Origin: Ignavibacteria bacterium CG1_02_37_35
GTDB lineage: Bacteria; Bacteroidota; Ignavibacteria; Ignavibacteriales; Ignavibacteriaceae
Length of the DNA stretch: 34,740 bases
NCBI GenBank assembly: GCA_001871325.1
Contig: MNVA01000228.1
Location: forward strand, 1 to 34,740
Direction of reading: 5' to 3'
Made by a program: the position numbers and the translations under genes. Of the stretch, positions 1 to 7,731 are shown in pieces (position 1 is the stretch's first letter; each line of letters starts with the position of its first letter). A model generated the notes under the pieces. The model was not told the DNA's origin, did no database searches, and worked only from the letters and a program-made list of their open reading frames with translations.

Positions 1-814
1 TTTGTTGATGAGGAAATTTATCAACGAGACTACGGATTTGCTTTAAACACTCTTCATCATTTTTACAAATGTAATCTGTTACTCCGGAAATATTTGATTG
101 AACTCTTGCACCGCCGAGTGAATCGTTATCAATCACTTCACCTATTGCGGCTCTAACCAAATGTGAGCCCGCAAGAAACACCGAACCTTCGCCCTCAACA
201 ATTAACGCTTCATCGCTCATAATGGGAAGATATGCGCCGCCTGCAACACACGGTCCCATAATGGCGGCAATCTGCGGAATTCCCATTGCGGAAATTTTTG
301 CGTTGTTGCGGAAGACTCTGCCAAAATGTTCTTTGTCGGGAAAAATTTCATCTTGCAATGGAAGAAACACTCCGGCGCTATCAACTAAATAGATCAGCGG
401 CAAATGGTTTTCCATTGCAATTTCCTGCGCACGGAGATTTTTTTTGCACGTTATCGGGAACCATGCGCCCGCTTTTACGGTTGCATCATTCGCAACGATA
501 ATACATTCGTGTTGATGGATTTTCCCGATTCCGAAAATCGTTCCCGATGAAGGCGCGCCTCCGTATTCCTCATACATACCATATGCTGCAAACGTATTTA
601 ATTCAAAGAAGGAAGAATCCAAATCGATTAATTTTGCAACTCGTTCGCGTGCGGTAAGTTTTCCCTTGGCTTTGTGTTTTGCGGTTGCATTTTCTCCACC
701 GCCGAGTTTAACTTTTTCACGTTCGGCTTCAATTTTGCGAAGAAGATTTTTATAGTAATCTTCTTGCTGAAGAAATAATCCTTTTGCTTTTATTTCTGTT
801 CCGATTTTTTTCAT
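1..814 (-). CDS. Acyl-CoA carboxylase beta (carboxyltransferase) subunit, methylcrotonyl-CoA type, 3' end outside window
   Basis: The reading frame is open from an ATG at 814 to the window edge, giving about 271 N-terminal residues of a family usually near 540. The product is the carboxyltransferase half of a biotin-dependent acyl-CoA carboxylase, which moves the carboxyl group from biotin to an acyl-CoA. The translated segment around VDSAGVFLPLQDEIFPDKEH, followed by FGRVFRN and GPCVAGGAYLPIMSDE, is the acyl-CoA binding and oxyanion region. It looks closer to methylcrotonyl-CoA carboxylase beta (leucine breakdown) than to propionyl-CoA carboxylase beta. The gene lies downstream of the acyl-CoA dehydrogenase and meaB on the same strand, so it probably belongs to one catabolic group, although a 244 nt repeat-bearing gap separates them. 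Substrate choice is inferred from remembered family motifs and could be another short branched acyl-CoA. Confidence 0.9.
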   Translation of the reverse strand, partial: MKKIGTEIKAKGLFLQQEDYYKNLLRKIEAEREKVKLGGGENATAKHKAKGKLTARERVAKLIDLDSSFFELNTFAAYGMYEEYGGAPSSGTIFGIGKIHQHECIIVANDATVKAGAWFPITCKKNLRAQEIAMENHLPLIYLVDSAGVFLPLQDEIFPDKEHFGRVFRNNAKISAMGIPQIAAIMGPCVAGGAYLPIMSDEALIVEGEGSVFLAGSHLVRAAIGEVIDNDSLGGARVQSNISGVTDYICKNDEECLKQIRSLVDKFPHQQ

Positions 815-848
815 AAGAATTCCTTAGACACCATTAAGAATTAGTACT

Positions 849-861
849 TTAACACTAAAGT
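849..861 (-). repeat. 13-mer ACTTTAGTGTTAA, copy 1
   Basis: Read on the minus strand, this 13-mer lies 35-47 nt upstream of the carboxylase ATG. Identical copies occur at 19597-19609 and 28822-28834, all between genes. Copy 3 lies at a similar distance (30-42 nt) upstream of the porU ATG. It could be a dispersed repeat fragment or a regulatory site; the sequence alone does not say which. Confidence 0.5.
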
Positions 862-985
862 TCTTGTAATATTTGGCAGAAAAAACAAAAGACAAATCCC
901 AAATAAAACCCAAATTCAAAATTTAATGCTTCAAAAGAACTTTGTTTTTTGGTATTTGCTTTTTGTGATTTCCGGTTTATCCGGC

Positions 986-1067
986 TTAGGAATTACGAAT
1001 TAGGAATTGATTCAACTTCCAAATTGCAAATAAATTCCTAATTCCTAATTTTTAATTCCTAATTCTT
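986..1067. repeat. Inverted (AATTAGG)n repeat between carboxylase and dehydrogenase genes
   Basis: The left part (986-1009) and right part (1033-1067) carry degenerate copies of AATTAGG in opposite orientation. The inner arms (about 992-1009 and 1033-1050) can pair over roughly 17 of 18 positions around a 23 nt spacer. On the minus strand the repeat begins exactly at the dehydrogenase stop codon (AAT-TAG). It could act as an attenuator or a processing hairpin before the carboxylase gene. The same unit occurs near 6670, 11246 and 27448. Confidence 0.7.
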
Positions 1068-2219
1068 CAAAAGTTCTCTTGCAATAACAAGTTTTTGAAT
1101 TTCAGAAGTTCCTTCACCGATGGTCAAAAGTTTTACATCGCGATAGAATTTTTCAACGGGATAATCTTTTATAAATCCGTAACCGCCGAAAATTTGAACG
1201 GCGTCATTTGCAGCTTTTTCAGCAATTTCGCTCGCAAAAAGTTTTGCCATGGCTGCTTCTTTTGTGTTTGATAATCCTTTGTCTTTCATCGCAGCGGCTT
1301 TGAAAGTCATTATTCTTGCAGCCTCAATATTGGTAGCCATTTCGGAAAGTTTAAATTGAATTCCCTGGAATGTATTGATCGCTTTGCCAAATTGTTTTCT
1401 CTGCGCAGAATAATGAATGGCGGCATCAAGCGCGCCCTGAGCTAATCCAACGCTCAGCGCGGCAATAGATATTCTTCCGCCTTCGAGAATTTTCATTGCC
1501 TGGACAAATCCTTCTCCTTCAACACCGATCAAGTTATTTTTAGGGACTTTACAATTATCAAATGAAAGCTGCGTTGTATCGCTTGCGCGCATTCCTAATT
1601 TATTTTCTTTTTTGCCAATGATCAATCCTTCAAAATTCTTCTCCAGAATAAAAGCGGAAATTCCTTTTTTCATTTTTGATTTATCCGTAATTGCCATTAC
1701 CACATACGTTCCGGCAACAGTGCCGTGAGTGGTAAAAGTTTTACTCCCGTTGAGATAATAATAACCGTCTTTTAATTCAGCGGTTGTGATTAAACCAGCG
1801 GCATCGCTTCCGGAGACAGATTCCGTAAGTCCCCATGCGCCGATAACTTTTCCGCTTGTTAGACCGGGTAAATATTTTTTCTTTTGTTCTTCGTTTCCAA
1901 AAAGATTAATATGATTTGTGCAAAGTCCATTGTGAGCAGCAACGGAAAGGGCGATAGAGGGATCAACTTTTGCAAGTTCTTCAATGATAAGTGCATATTC
2001 CGTGTAACCTAAATTTGCGCCTCCATAAATATCCGGGACAAGAATTCCCATCAAGCCGAGTTCGCCGAGCTGTTCCATTATTTCAAAAGGAAAAGTCTGT
2101 GATTCGTCAAATTCCATCACACGCGGTTTGATTATTTTTTCAGCAAACTCTTTAACCGTTTGCTTAATGGCTTGCTGCTCTTCGCTAAACTGAAGAAGAA
2201 ATTGATTTTGTGTTTCCAT
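1059..2219 (-). CDS. Acyl-CoA dehydrogenase (short/branched-chain type)
   Basis: This is a 386-residue FAD-dependent acyl-CoA dehydrogenase, the usual family length, which forms the alpha-beta double bond of acyl-CoA and passes electrons to ETF. Visible family motifs are WGLTESVSGSDA with the following FTTHG in the FAD/substrate region, RKQFGKAI near the middle, and YRDVKLLTIGEGTSEIQ near the C-terminus. The Glu of GEGTSEIQ is where butyryl-CoA-type enzymes place the catalytic base, which argues against the isovaleryl-CoA type with its Glu elsewhere. An ATG lies two codons further upstream at 2225, but AAAGG sits 6 nt before the 2219 ATG, so 2219 is preferred. The start overlaps the end of meaB by 35 nt, indicating translational coupling. 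Neighbours suggest amino-acid or propionate catabolism; the precise substrate is unknown. Confidence 0.93.
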   Translation of the reverse strand: METQNQFLLQFSEEQQAIKQTVKEFAEKIIKPRVMEFDESQTFPFEIMEQLGELGLMGILVPDIYGGANLGYTEYALIIEELAKVDPSIALSVAAHNGLCTNHINLFGNEEQKKKYLPGLTSGKVIGAWGLTESVSGSDAAGLITTAELKDGYYYLNGSKTFTTHGTVAGTYVVMAITDKSKMKKGISAFILEKNFEGLIIGKKENKLGMRASDTTQLSFDNCKVPKNNLIGVEGEGFVQAMKILEGGRISIAALSVGLAQGALDAAIHYSAQRKQFGKAINTFQGIQFKLSEMATNIEAARIMTFKAAAMKDKGLSNTKEAAMAKLFASEIAEKAANDAVQIFGGYGFIKDYPVEKFYRDVKLLTIGEGTSEIQKLVIARELLKN

Positions 2220-3186
2220 GTTCATCCTTTTGGGATAGGTTTAGTTTGAATGTATTTAAAATTTCCTCCGCTATTGTGTAGGGAGAAATTTTTTGTTCAA
2301 ATGATTTTTCTATGAGTTGTTCAAATGAAAAAACATTTTCTTGTTTCCAAAGTTCTTGAGTAAATTTTTCTTCAACAATCTCTTTTATCCGATCTTTCGT
2401 TCGTTGAATTCTTTTCTTTGTAAGAAGATCAAATTTATTAAGATAAGTTTGATGTCGTTCAATTTCCAAAGCAATTTCTTTTATTCCGAGATTATCTTGT
2501 GCAACTGCTTTTACAATTTCCGGTAAAAAAGTTTTTTCGTCGTGATTTCTTAACATCAAAATAGTTCTTAACGCATTAACAGCTTGTTCGGCTGCTGGTC
2601 TATCGCATTTATTCACAACAAAAAAATCAGCTATCTCCATCAAACCGGCTTTCATCGCTTGCACAGAGTCGCCCGATTCAGGAACAAGAACGACCATCGT
2701 AGTGTCGGCAGCTTTAACAATATCAAGTTCCGACTGACCAACGCCGACTGTTTCAAGAATAATATAATCATAACCTGCGGCATCTAAAATATCTGCGGTG
2801 TCAATCGCTTTTTTGCATAGCCCGCCAAGGCTGCCGCGCGTTGCCATACTTCTTATAAAAATATTTTCAAATCTTCCGATATCGGACATTCTCACTCTAT
2901 CACCTAGTAGCGCTCCACCTGTAAATGGACTGGTCGGATCAACAGCGATAATGGCAACACTTTTTCCATTTTGCAGATAAAGTTTCGCCAATTGATTGGT
3001 GATTGTACTTTTACCTGCGCCCGGTGGACCGGTTATACCAATACGATAAGCATTCCCAGAAGAGCCGTGAACTCTTTTTAAAATATCTTCCGCTTGCGGA
3101 TATTCCGATTCAACATACGAAATTGCGCGCGCTATTATCCTTTTGTTCTTCTTGAGTAATTCGGGGAAAAAGTTATCTACATTCAT
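2185..3186 (-). CDS. meaB: MeaB/ArgK-family GTPase, methylmalonyl-CoA mutase chaperone
   Basis: This 333-residue G3E-family GTPase has a P-loop GPPGAGKS at residues 53-60, the switch segment ETVGVGQSE at 145-153 and the guanine-specificity motif NKCD at 192-195. MeaB proteins gate cofactor loading and protect adenosylcobalamin-dependent methylmalonyl-CoA mutase from inactivation. Older databases call the family ArgK or LAO/AO transport ATPase, a name without support here. The mutase itself is not in the window but is expected elsewhere in the genome, probably nearby upstream or beyond the left edge. The gene sits 6 nt after nadD and overlaps the acyl-CoA dehydrogenase. With that gene and the carboxylase, it points to propionyl/branched-chain acyl-CoA degradation through methylmalonyl-CoA. 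Confidence 0.94.
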   Translation of the reverse strand: MNVDNFFPELLKKNKRIIARAISYVESEYPQAEDILKRVHGSSGNAYRIGITGPPGAGKSTITNQLAKLYLQNGKSVAIIAVDPTSPFTGGALLGDRVRMSDIGRFENIFIRSMATRGSLGGLCKKAIDTADILDAAGYDYIILETVGVGQSELDIVKAADTTMVVLVPESGDSVQAMKAGLMEIADFFVVNKCDRPAAEQAVNALRTILMLRNHDEKTFLPEIVKAVAQDNLGIKEIALEIERHQTYLNKFDLLTKKRIQRTKDRIKEIVEEKFTQELWKQENVFSFEQLIEKSFEQKISPYTIAEEILNTFKLNLSQKDEHGNTKSISSSV

Positions 3187-3192
3187 CCCGGT

Positions 3193-3768
3193 TTACCGGT
3201 AGAGATTGTTTTGTAAAATATATTTTTTTGCGGCGTGAGTTACCATAAAATCAATATGCAGATTATGACGCACTCTTTTACGAATATATGAAGAACTGAG
3301 TTCAACATAGGGTGTTTTAATAATTGTCGCCATTTCATAGTATTGATGTTTGTACTCAATTCCTTTATCAATGATTCGTTTCATAACTACGACATGAGTA
3401 AGTTTAAACAGTTCATCAGGTTCTTTCCATGTGTCAAAAACAATAAGATTGTCGAATCCAATGATGAGGTCAATATAGTCATATTGTTTTTTTAATTCTC
3501 TAACAGTATCAATTGTGAAAGAAACATCTTTCCGGTTTAGTTCAATCTCAGAGCAGGCAAATTGTTTTTGATACTGTATGGATAATTTTACGATTTCAAG
3601 CCGGTGTTGTGGATCTGAGTTTTGAGTTAGGAGTTTATGAGGAGAGATAAAACAAGGGATGAAAATTATTTTATCGAGTTTTCTAATTTCAAGTAATGAT
3701 TGGGCAGTTATGAGATGCCCGATGTGAATCGGGTCAAACGTTCCGCCGAAAATACCGACACGTTCCAT
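3193..3768 (-). CDS. nadD: Nicotinate-nucleotide adenylyltransferase NadD
   Basis: This 191-residue nucleotidyltransferase converts nicotinate mononucleotide and ATP into deamido-NAD and pyrophosphate in NAD synthesis. The N-terminus carries the HIGH-type signature GGTFDPIHIGH at residues 8-18, and the C-terminal part has SSSYIRKR, the family's ISSTxIR nucleotide-binding motif. Length matches the bacterial family. Its ATG follows the TGA stop of the upstream unknown gene with no spacer, so translation is very likely coupled to that gene. The meaB gene follows after 6 nt. The genes around it have no obvious NAD link, so the operon seems one of convenience. Confidence 0.95.
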   Translation of the reverse strand: MERVGIFGGTFDPIHIGHLITAQSLLEIRKLDKIIFIPCFISPHKLLTQNSDPQHRLEIVKLSIQYQKQFACSEIELNRKDVSFTIDTVRELKKQYDYIDLIIGFDNLIVFDTWKEPDELFKLTHVVVMKRIIDKGIEYKHQYYEMATIIKTPYVELSSSYIRKRVRHNLHIDFMVTHAAKKYILQNNLYR

Positions 3769-4470
3769 TCAGAGTAGTTCCTTATATTCGATGAAGAGAT
3801 GAGTAAAGCGATCGTGCATCTGTTTGCTGCAGCAATTGTAGTTTTCCTTACGCGAAAGCATTTGATATAATTCCTTAAAGTCATTTACATGGGCGAGTGA
3901 GAATACATTTTTAAGTTTATATAATTGATAATCTAATGCACACAACTTTTTAAGTGTAGAATCAGCGACAAAATTATTCTTTTGAAGCAGGCTTAGTATG
4001 TCCCTATGAAATTTGTTTGTAGCGAACAGAACAATTTTTTTATGCAGAGATTTTTTAAAGATCAGTACGTTGTCTTCCAGCAGAAGAAGATCGAAAATTT
4101 GTAAAATATCGGGAGTTGTTAGTCCTACAAATTTGGGACGGACAAAAATAAAATTCTTTGCTCCGGGGTTTTTTTTGTCAAAAAGAGAGACATAATCATT
4201 AGTGAATGTAGCTTCATCAAAAAACAGAACATTTTTCAACAAGAAGGGAGAAAATGTATCTCCGGAAACAATTTCTTGATCCCGGTTATCCAGGCAAAGA
4301 AACAAATCTTCCTTAGGAAGCACTGAAGAGAATATTTCATATAAATTTAGCAGCAGAGTTATGTATAAGTAGGAAGAATCTTCTTTTGTGAAATTGTGAT
4401 ACGATCTGCAATAAACATGATTAAAAATCGGGTTAGGTATTACGAAAAAAACATTTGTCGAATTGATCAT
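3769..4470 (-). CDS. Conserved-looking hypothetical protein between nadD and prsW
   Basis: This 233-residue protein is not recognised. It is soluble, with no signal peptide or clear membrane segment. It opens with a beta-strand-like VFFVIPNP and has alternating hydrophobic strands and charged helices. Segments such as FLCLDNRD, FIFVRPKFVGLTTPDI and KKIVLFATNKFHRDIL give a weak resemblance to the GT-A-like fold of DUF2064 'glycosyltransferase' proteins, but no metal-binding DxD is convincing, so no function is assigned. It is packed tightly: 1 nt after the prsW stop boundary and directly abutting nadD. It is a real gene by length, operon position and uninterrupted frame. A structural search would be the most telling test. 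Confidence 0.7.
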   Translation of the reverse strand: MINSTNVFFVIPNPIFNHVYCRSYHNFTKEDSSYLYITLLLNLYEIFSSVLPKEDLFLCLDNRDQEIVSGDTFSPFLLKNVLFFDEATFTNDYVSLFDKKNPGAKNFIFVRPKFVGLTTPDILQIFDLLLLEDNVLIFKKSLHKKIVLFATNKFHRDILSLLQKNNFVADSTLKKLCALDYQLYKLKNVFSLAHVNDFKELYQMLSRKENYNCCSKQMHDRFTHLFIEYKELL

Positions 4471-4471
4471 T

Positions 4472-5419
4472 CTAAATTATTCCGTTTAATAACTGCATTA
4501 ATTCTGAACGGTAAAAAGTTACTTCATCTTCGTAACTGATTTTATTTTTCCCGGTTGAATTTTTTAACTGCATTTTTCTGAATGCGAGCGCAGTTGCGAT
4601 CTTTATGTAGGATTTTCTTATCCGTTCATCAACCCATCCTTTTTGTTCCCGTTGTATTGAACTTAAAATGGGAACATGTTCGAAGGGTAAAACATCATGT
4701 TCAGCTTCGTCGTATAATTCACGGAAAATAATTTTTGCATCAGAAGCGACCGCGAGTTTGAAGGAAGCAATGAATATTAAAATCGAACCAGATAAGAATA
4801 AAAATCCGAGTATTGAAGTATGAGAAAAACTAACGCTAAAATTCCATGCAAAATGAATGAACATTGCCAAAGCTAAACCAAGAGGGGGTAAAATGATTTT
4901 AAAGATCAAAGGTTTGAACTTTGCATACCCTAAAAACGCCCCTAACGAAGCTGTTGCAACGCAATGCATAACTGCTGTAAACGAAGTTCGAACTAAAACA
5001 AGCATCAGCCAGTTGTCAAAGGTTTTTCCGTAGGTTAAAAAATAAGTAAAATTTTCCGTCATGCCGAAACCCAAACCGATCGCGCCGCCGTATACAATAC
5101 CATCGGTGATGTTATCGAATTTTCGATTGGAAATTGTGAATAGAAGAAACATTCCCTTTGTAATTTCTTCAATGAAGGGAGCGACTATTATCGTCTCTGT
5201 TCTATGTCGAATCCCGGGATCATGAATAGAAAAAGATAAGAAAAAACTAAAGATAAAACTCCCTGCCAAAGCAAGAAGAATAGCTCCGACAGCGCCCCAA
5301 AGAAAATGTTTTAAATATAACCCGACCGGCTCACGGTCAAACCTGTCAAACTTCCACACAAAGAAAAGATAGAAAGCAATGGGAAGAAAAGCTGCTAATG
5401 CAGATGCAAAAACAGGCAT
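4472..5419 (-). CDS. PrsW-family (M82) intramembrane metalloprotease
   Basis: This 315-residue polytopic membrane protein has several hydrophobic helices in its first 230 residues, followed by a soluble C-terminal tail of about 80 residues. The PrsW/CPBP-like motifs are visible: FIEEITKG with Glu84-Glu85 and Lys88, GFGMTEN with Glu122, His152 in the VMHCVATAS segment, and His189 in MFIHFAWN. These are the expected metal-coordinating residues. Bacillus PrsW performs site-1 cleavage of the anti-sigma factor RsiW; most other members have unknown substrates. No anti-sigma/sigma pair is in this window. The gene is 2 nt from the ABC permease and 1 nt from the unknown 233-residue gene, so it is probably cotranscribed with both. 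Confidence 0.85.
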   Translation of the reverse strand: MPVFASALAAFLPIAFYLFFVWKFDRFDREPVGLYLKHFLWGAVGAILLALAGSFIFSFFLSFSIHDPGIRHRTETIIVAPFIEEITKGMFLLFTISNRKFDNITDGIVYGGAIGLGFGMTENFTYFLTYGKTFDNWLMLVLVRTSFTAVMHCVATASLGAFLGYAKFKPLIFKIILPPLGLALAMFIHFAWNFSVSFSHTSILGFLFLSGSILIFIASFKLAVASDAKIIFRELYDEAEHDVLPFEHVPILSSIQREQKGWVDERIRKSYIKIATALAFRKMQLKNSTGKNKISYEDEVTFYRSELMQLLNGII

Positions 5420-5421
5420 TG

Positions 5422-6669
5422 TTATTCTTTCTCTCTGAGCCAGACAAAAAGCTGCTTTAAGTCGGGCATTTTTCCATACGATAAAATTCCAATTCTAAAA
5501 ACCTTCGAAGAAATTTTTATTACTAAATAGATTGAAAGAAGTAATATCCCTAAGGTTGCCAAAATTTCTAAGGTTGAGATTGGGGCGGAGTTTAAACGTA
5601 AGATCATTACGCCGGGTGTGGTTAAAGGGATATAGGAAAAGACCCTGATTAAGAGAGAATCCGGATTTTGCATCGCGGGGATCATAATTACAAGGGGAGA
5701 AATAGTAATCATCGAAAGATAACTTGTAATTTGCTGCGCCTCCTGCTCGGTGGTTACAATTGAGCCGACGCCGACAAAAATTGCTGTGTAGAGAACGAAT
5801 CCTAATAGGAAATAAACAAAAAGTAAAAATACATTTTGAAAGGAAGCAAACATCACCATTCCTTGTCCTGCAAAGGCTATACCGATGAGAACCCATACGA
5901 CAATCTGTGAGAGCGTTAACCCTGAAAGTCCGAGAATTTTCCCTTGCAGAATAGCATCCGGTTTGCAGCTTGAAACGATAATCTCAATTAAACGGTTTGA
6001 TTTTTCTTCTACCAAACTTCGTACAAGCATTTGCCCGGAAATCATTATTACCATGAATAAAATCATGATAAAAATAAAGGAAGAAAAGTATTGGCTCATA
6101 AAATCAGCGGAAGATTCTTTCCCTTTTTCATCTATTTTTACCGTGTTCATTTCAACATTATTAAGTAAATGTGAGACTAACGCCGTGTCAATATTAGCTT
6201 TTTTAAATTCCTGAACGCGGCGGATTTTATTAAAACTGTCCTCAAATCGCTTGTAATCATTAAAATTTGCTAAACTCAAACTGCGGTATTCAAAAACAAT
6301 TCCGTTCTTATCATTTTCAGAAAGGAGAATGTAACCCTCAATTTTTTTCTTAACGACATTCCTGTTTGCTTCAGCTTTTAATGAGTCAATAGGTTCATTC
6401 TGTCGAAAGAGATTTACAACTACATAGCGCGGTTGTTTATCTTCTAACTTATAATCACTTAATTTATCATTAAGTGATTGGAAATAATTTTGGGTATTAT
6501 CTATAATTCCGATCGCCTGAGTAGTAGCTTCATCCTTTTCAGCAAAGACACTCGGCAAAATCGAAAATCCTAGAATGATCAATGGAGTGAGAAAGAAAGA
6601 GATAATTATCGCTTTGGATTTTATTTTTTCCATGAACTCCCATTTTGCAATTGCTAAAGCCTTATTCAT
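5422..6669 (-). CDS. ABC-2 type transporter permease (NatB-like)
   Basis: This 415-residue permease has the ABC-2 exporter layout: one N-terminal membrane helix (about residues 20-43), a large extracytoplasmic domain to about residue 190, then five or so hydrophobic segments. The stretch VRSLVEEKSNRLIEIIVSS at the start of the membrane domain is typical of NatB/YhaP-type permeases. The partner ATPase lies immediately upstream. NatAB of Bacillus exports sodium, but many related pairs have other or unknown cargo, so no substrate is assigned. The Shine-Dalgarno (TAGGA, 7 nt before the ATG) is built from the AATTAGG repeat at the ATPase stop codon. Confidence 0.9.
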   Translation of the reverse strand: MNKALAIAKWEFMEKIKSKAIIISFFLTPLIILGFSILPSVFAEKDEATTQAIGIIDNTQNYFQSLNDKLSDYKLEDKQPRYVVVNLFRQNEPIDSLKAEANRNVVKKKIEGYILLSENDKNGIVFEYRSLSLANFNDYKRFEDSFNKIRRVQEFKKANIDTALVSHLLNNVEMNTVKIDEKGKESSADFMSQYFSSFIFIMILFMVIMISGQMLVRSLVEEKSNRLIEIIVSSCKPDAILQGKILGLSGLTLSQIVVWVLIGIAFAGQGMVMFASFQNVFLLFVYFLLGFVLYTAIFVGVGSIVTTEQEAQQITSYLSMITISPLVIMIPAMQNPDSLLIRVFSYIPLTTPGVMILRLNSAPISTLEILATLGILLLSIYLVIKISSKVFRIGILSYGKMPDLKQLFVWLREKE

Positions 6670-6682
6670 TCCTAATTCCTAA
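6667..6682 (-). repeat. (AATTAGG)n micro-repeat forming stop codon and ribosome binding site
   Basis: On the minus strand, ATTAGGAATTAGGAATG joins the two ABC genes. The first TAG is the ATPase stop, TAGGA is the Shine-Dalgarno 7 nt before the permease ATG, and the final ATG is the start codon. Two repeat units therefore make up the whole junction. The same TAGGA-7 nt-ATG spacing is seen in front of nth at 27472-27484. Confidence 0.7.
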
Positions 6683-7566
6683 TGTTTAACAGCGTCTATA
6701 AAAATTTTATTCAGAGTTGGTTCAATAACAGAAAAATTTTTGATCTCTATTTTATCAACAATAGACCGGAGGAACAATGACGGATTGACAGCATCGTGTA
6801 ATTGAACTTCAGCATAATTTTGATAGATATCCAGATGCGCTATATCTTTATTTTGGTTGAGAAATGTTGCATCGCCCTGGTATTCAATTTTAATTGATTG
6901 CGTTCCATACTGTCTTTTAATTTCACTCAACTTACCACTACAGACTTCTTTTCCATTATTGATGAGGAAAATGTCATTACACAACTTTTCCGCGAGATCC
7001 ATTTGATGCGTGGAAAGAACAATTATCTTGCCGGCATTAGCTAACGATAGAATGGTTTCTTTTATTAATTGCTGATTTATCGGGTCGAAGCCGGTGAAAG
7101 GTTCATCAAGAATTAAGATTTTCGGATCGTGAATCACCGAAGTGATAAACTGAATTTTCTGCTGATTTCCCTTCGAAAGTTCTTCAATTTTTTTGTTTTT
7201 CGCTTCAAGAATATCAAGTTTTGCCAGCCAATCGTTTGCAAGCTGCAGGGCTTTATGCGAAGAAATATTTTTAAGTGAAGCTAAATAAACAATGACATCA
7301 ATTGTTCTGCTTTTTTTGTATAGTCCTCGTTCTTCGGGTAAGTAACCGGTAATGTTTTGGCATGATCTATCCATTGGTTTTCCATCAAAAAGGACCACGC
7401 CTGAAGTTGGCTTGATGATATTGAGGATTATTCTGATAGTTGTAGTTTTTCCGGCGCCGTTTGGACCGATTAACCCGAATATTTTCCCGGGCTGAAGGGT
7501 AAAAGTAATGTCATCAATAGCGACAGTATTCGTGTACTCTTTGCGAAGGTTTTGTACTACAAGCAT
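6679..7566 (-). CDS. ABC transporter ATP-binding protein (NatA-like)
   Basis: This 295-residue ABC ATPase has Walker A GPNGAGKTT near residues 34-42, Q-loop region PEERGLY, signature LSKGNQQ, Walker B ILILDEPFTGFDP and the switch His in STHQMDLAE. A C-terminal extension of about 80 residues is typical of ATPases paired with ABC-2 exporters. It powers the permease encoded 9 nt downstream. It is the first gene after a divergent promoter region and has an excellent Bacteroidota-type promoter at 7598-7628, so it probably heads the transcript that continues through the permease and perhaps prsW to nadD. Confidence 0.94.
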   Translation of the reverse strand: MLVVQNLRKEYTNTVAIDDITFTLQPGKIFGLIGPNGAGKTTTIRIILNIIKPTSGVVLFDGKPMDRSCQNITGYLPEERGLYKKSRTIDVIVYLASLKNISSHKALQLANDWLAKLDILEAKNKKIEELSKGNQQKIQFITSVIHDPKILILDEPFTGFDPINQQLIKETILSLANAGKIIVLSTHQMDLAEKLCNDIFLINNGKEVCSGKLSEIKRQYGTQSIKIEYQGDATFLNQNKDIAHLDIYQNYAEVQLHDAVNPSLFLRSIVDKIEIKNFSVIEPTLNKIFIDAVKH

Positions 7567-7597
7567 AGTCTTTCTTAAAAATTTGGATAAGTTGTAT

Positions 7598-7628
7598 CAA
7601 ATATATGAACTTTGCTTTGTTTGTCAAA
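7598..7628 (-). promoter_or_regulatory. Bacteroidota-type promoter for the ABC transporter operon
   Basis: Minus strand: TTTG (7628-7625), 19 nt, TATATTTG (7605-7598). This matches the TTTG / TAnnTTTG pattern known for Bacteroides primary sigma factor promoters, with the usual spacing. The implied transcript start is about 25 nt before the ATPase ATG. Confidence 0.75.
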
Positions 7629-7672
7629 TTTTAACTAAAAAAAAGGGAAGAGGAAGAACTTTTGCGTTATAC

Positions 7673-7704
7673 TTTGAATTATCTCATCATCATCTTTATA
7701 TTTG
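7673..7704 (+). promoter_or_regulatory. Bacteroidota-type promoter for purC
   Basis: TTTG (7673-7676), 20 nt, TATATTTG (7697-7704), fitting the TTTG / TAnnTTTG pattern. It is divergent from the ABC operon promoter 45 nt away. It overlaps an in-frame upstream ATG at 7702, which argues that purC starts at 7732. Confidence 0.75.
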
Positions 7705-7731
7705 ATTTACCATTTACAGGAAATAAACAAA

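Noticed and set aside
286-501. 71-residue plus-strand ORF near the left edge
   Set aside because: It is antisense to the clearly recognisable carboxylase beta reading frame.
7702-7731. Ten-codon upstream extension of purC
   Set aside because: The ATG at 7702 overlaps the predicted -7 promoter box, and the 7732 start fits the family N-terminus.
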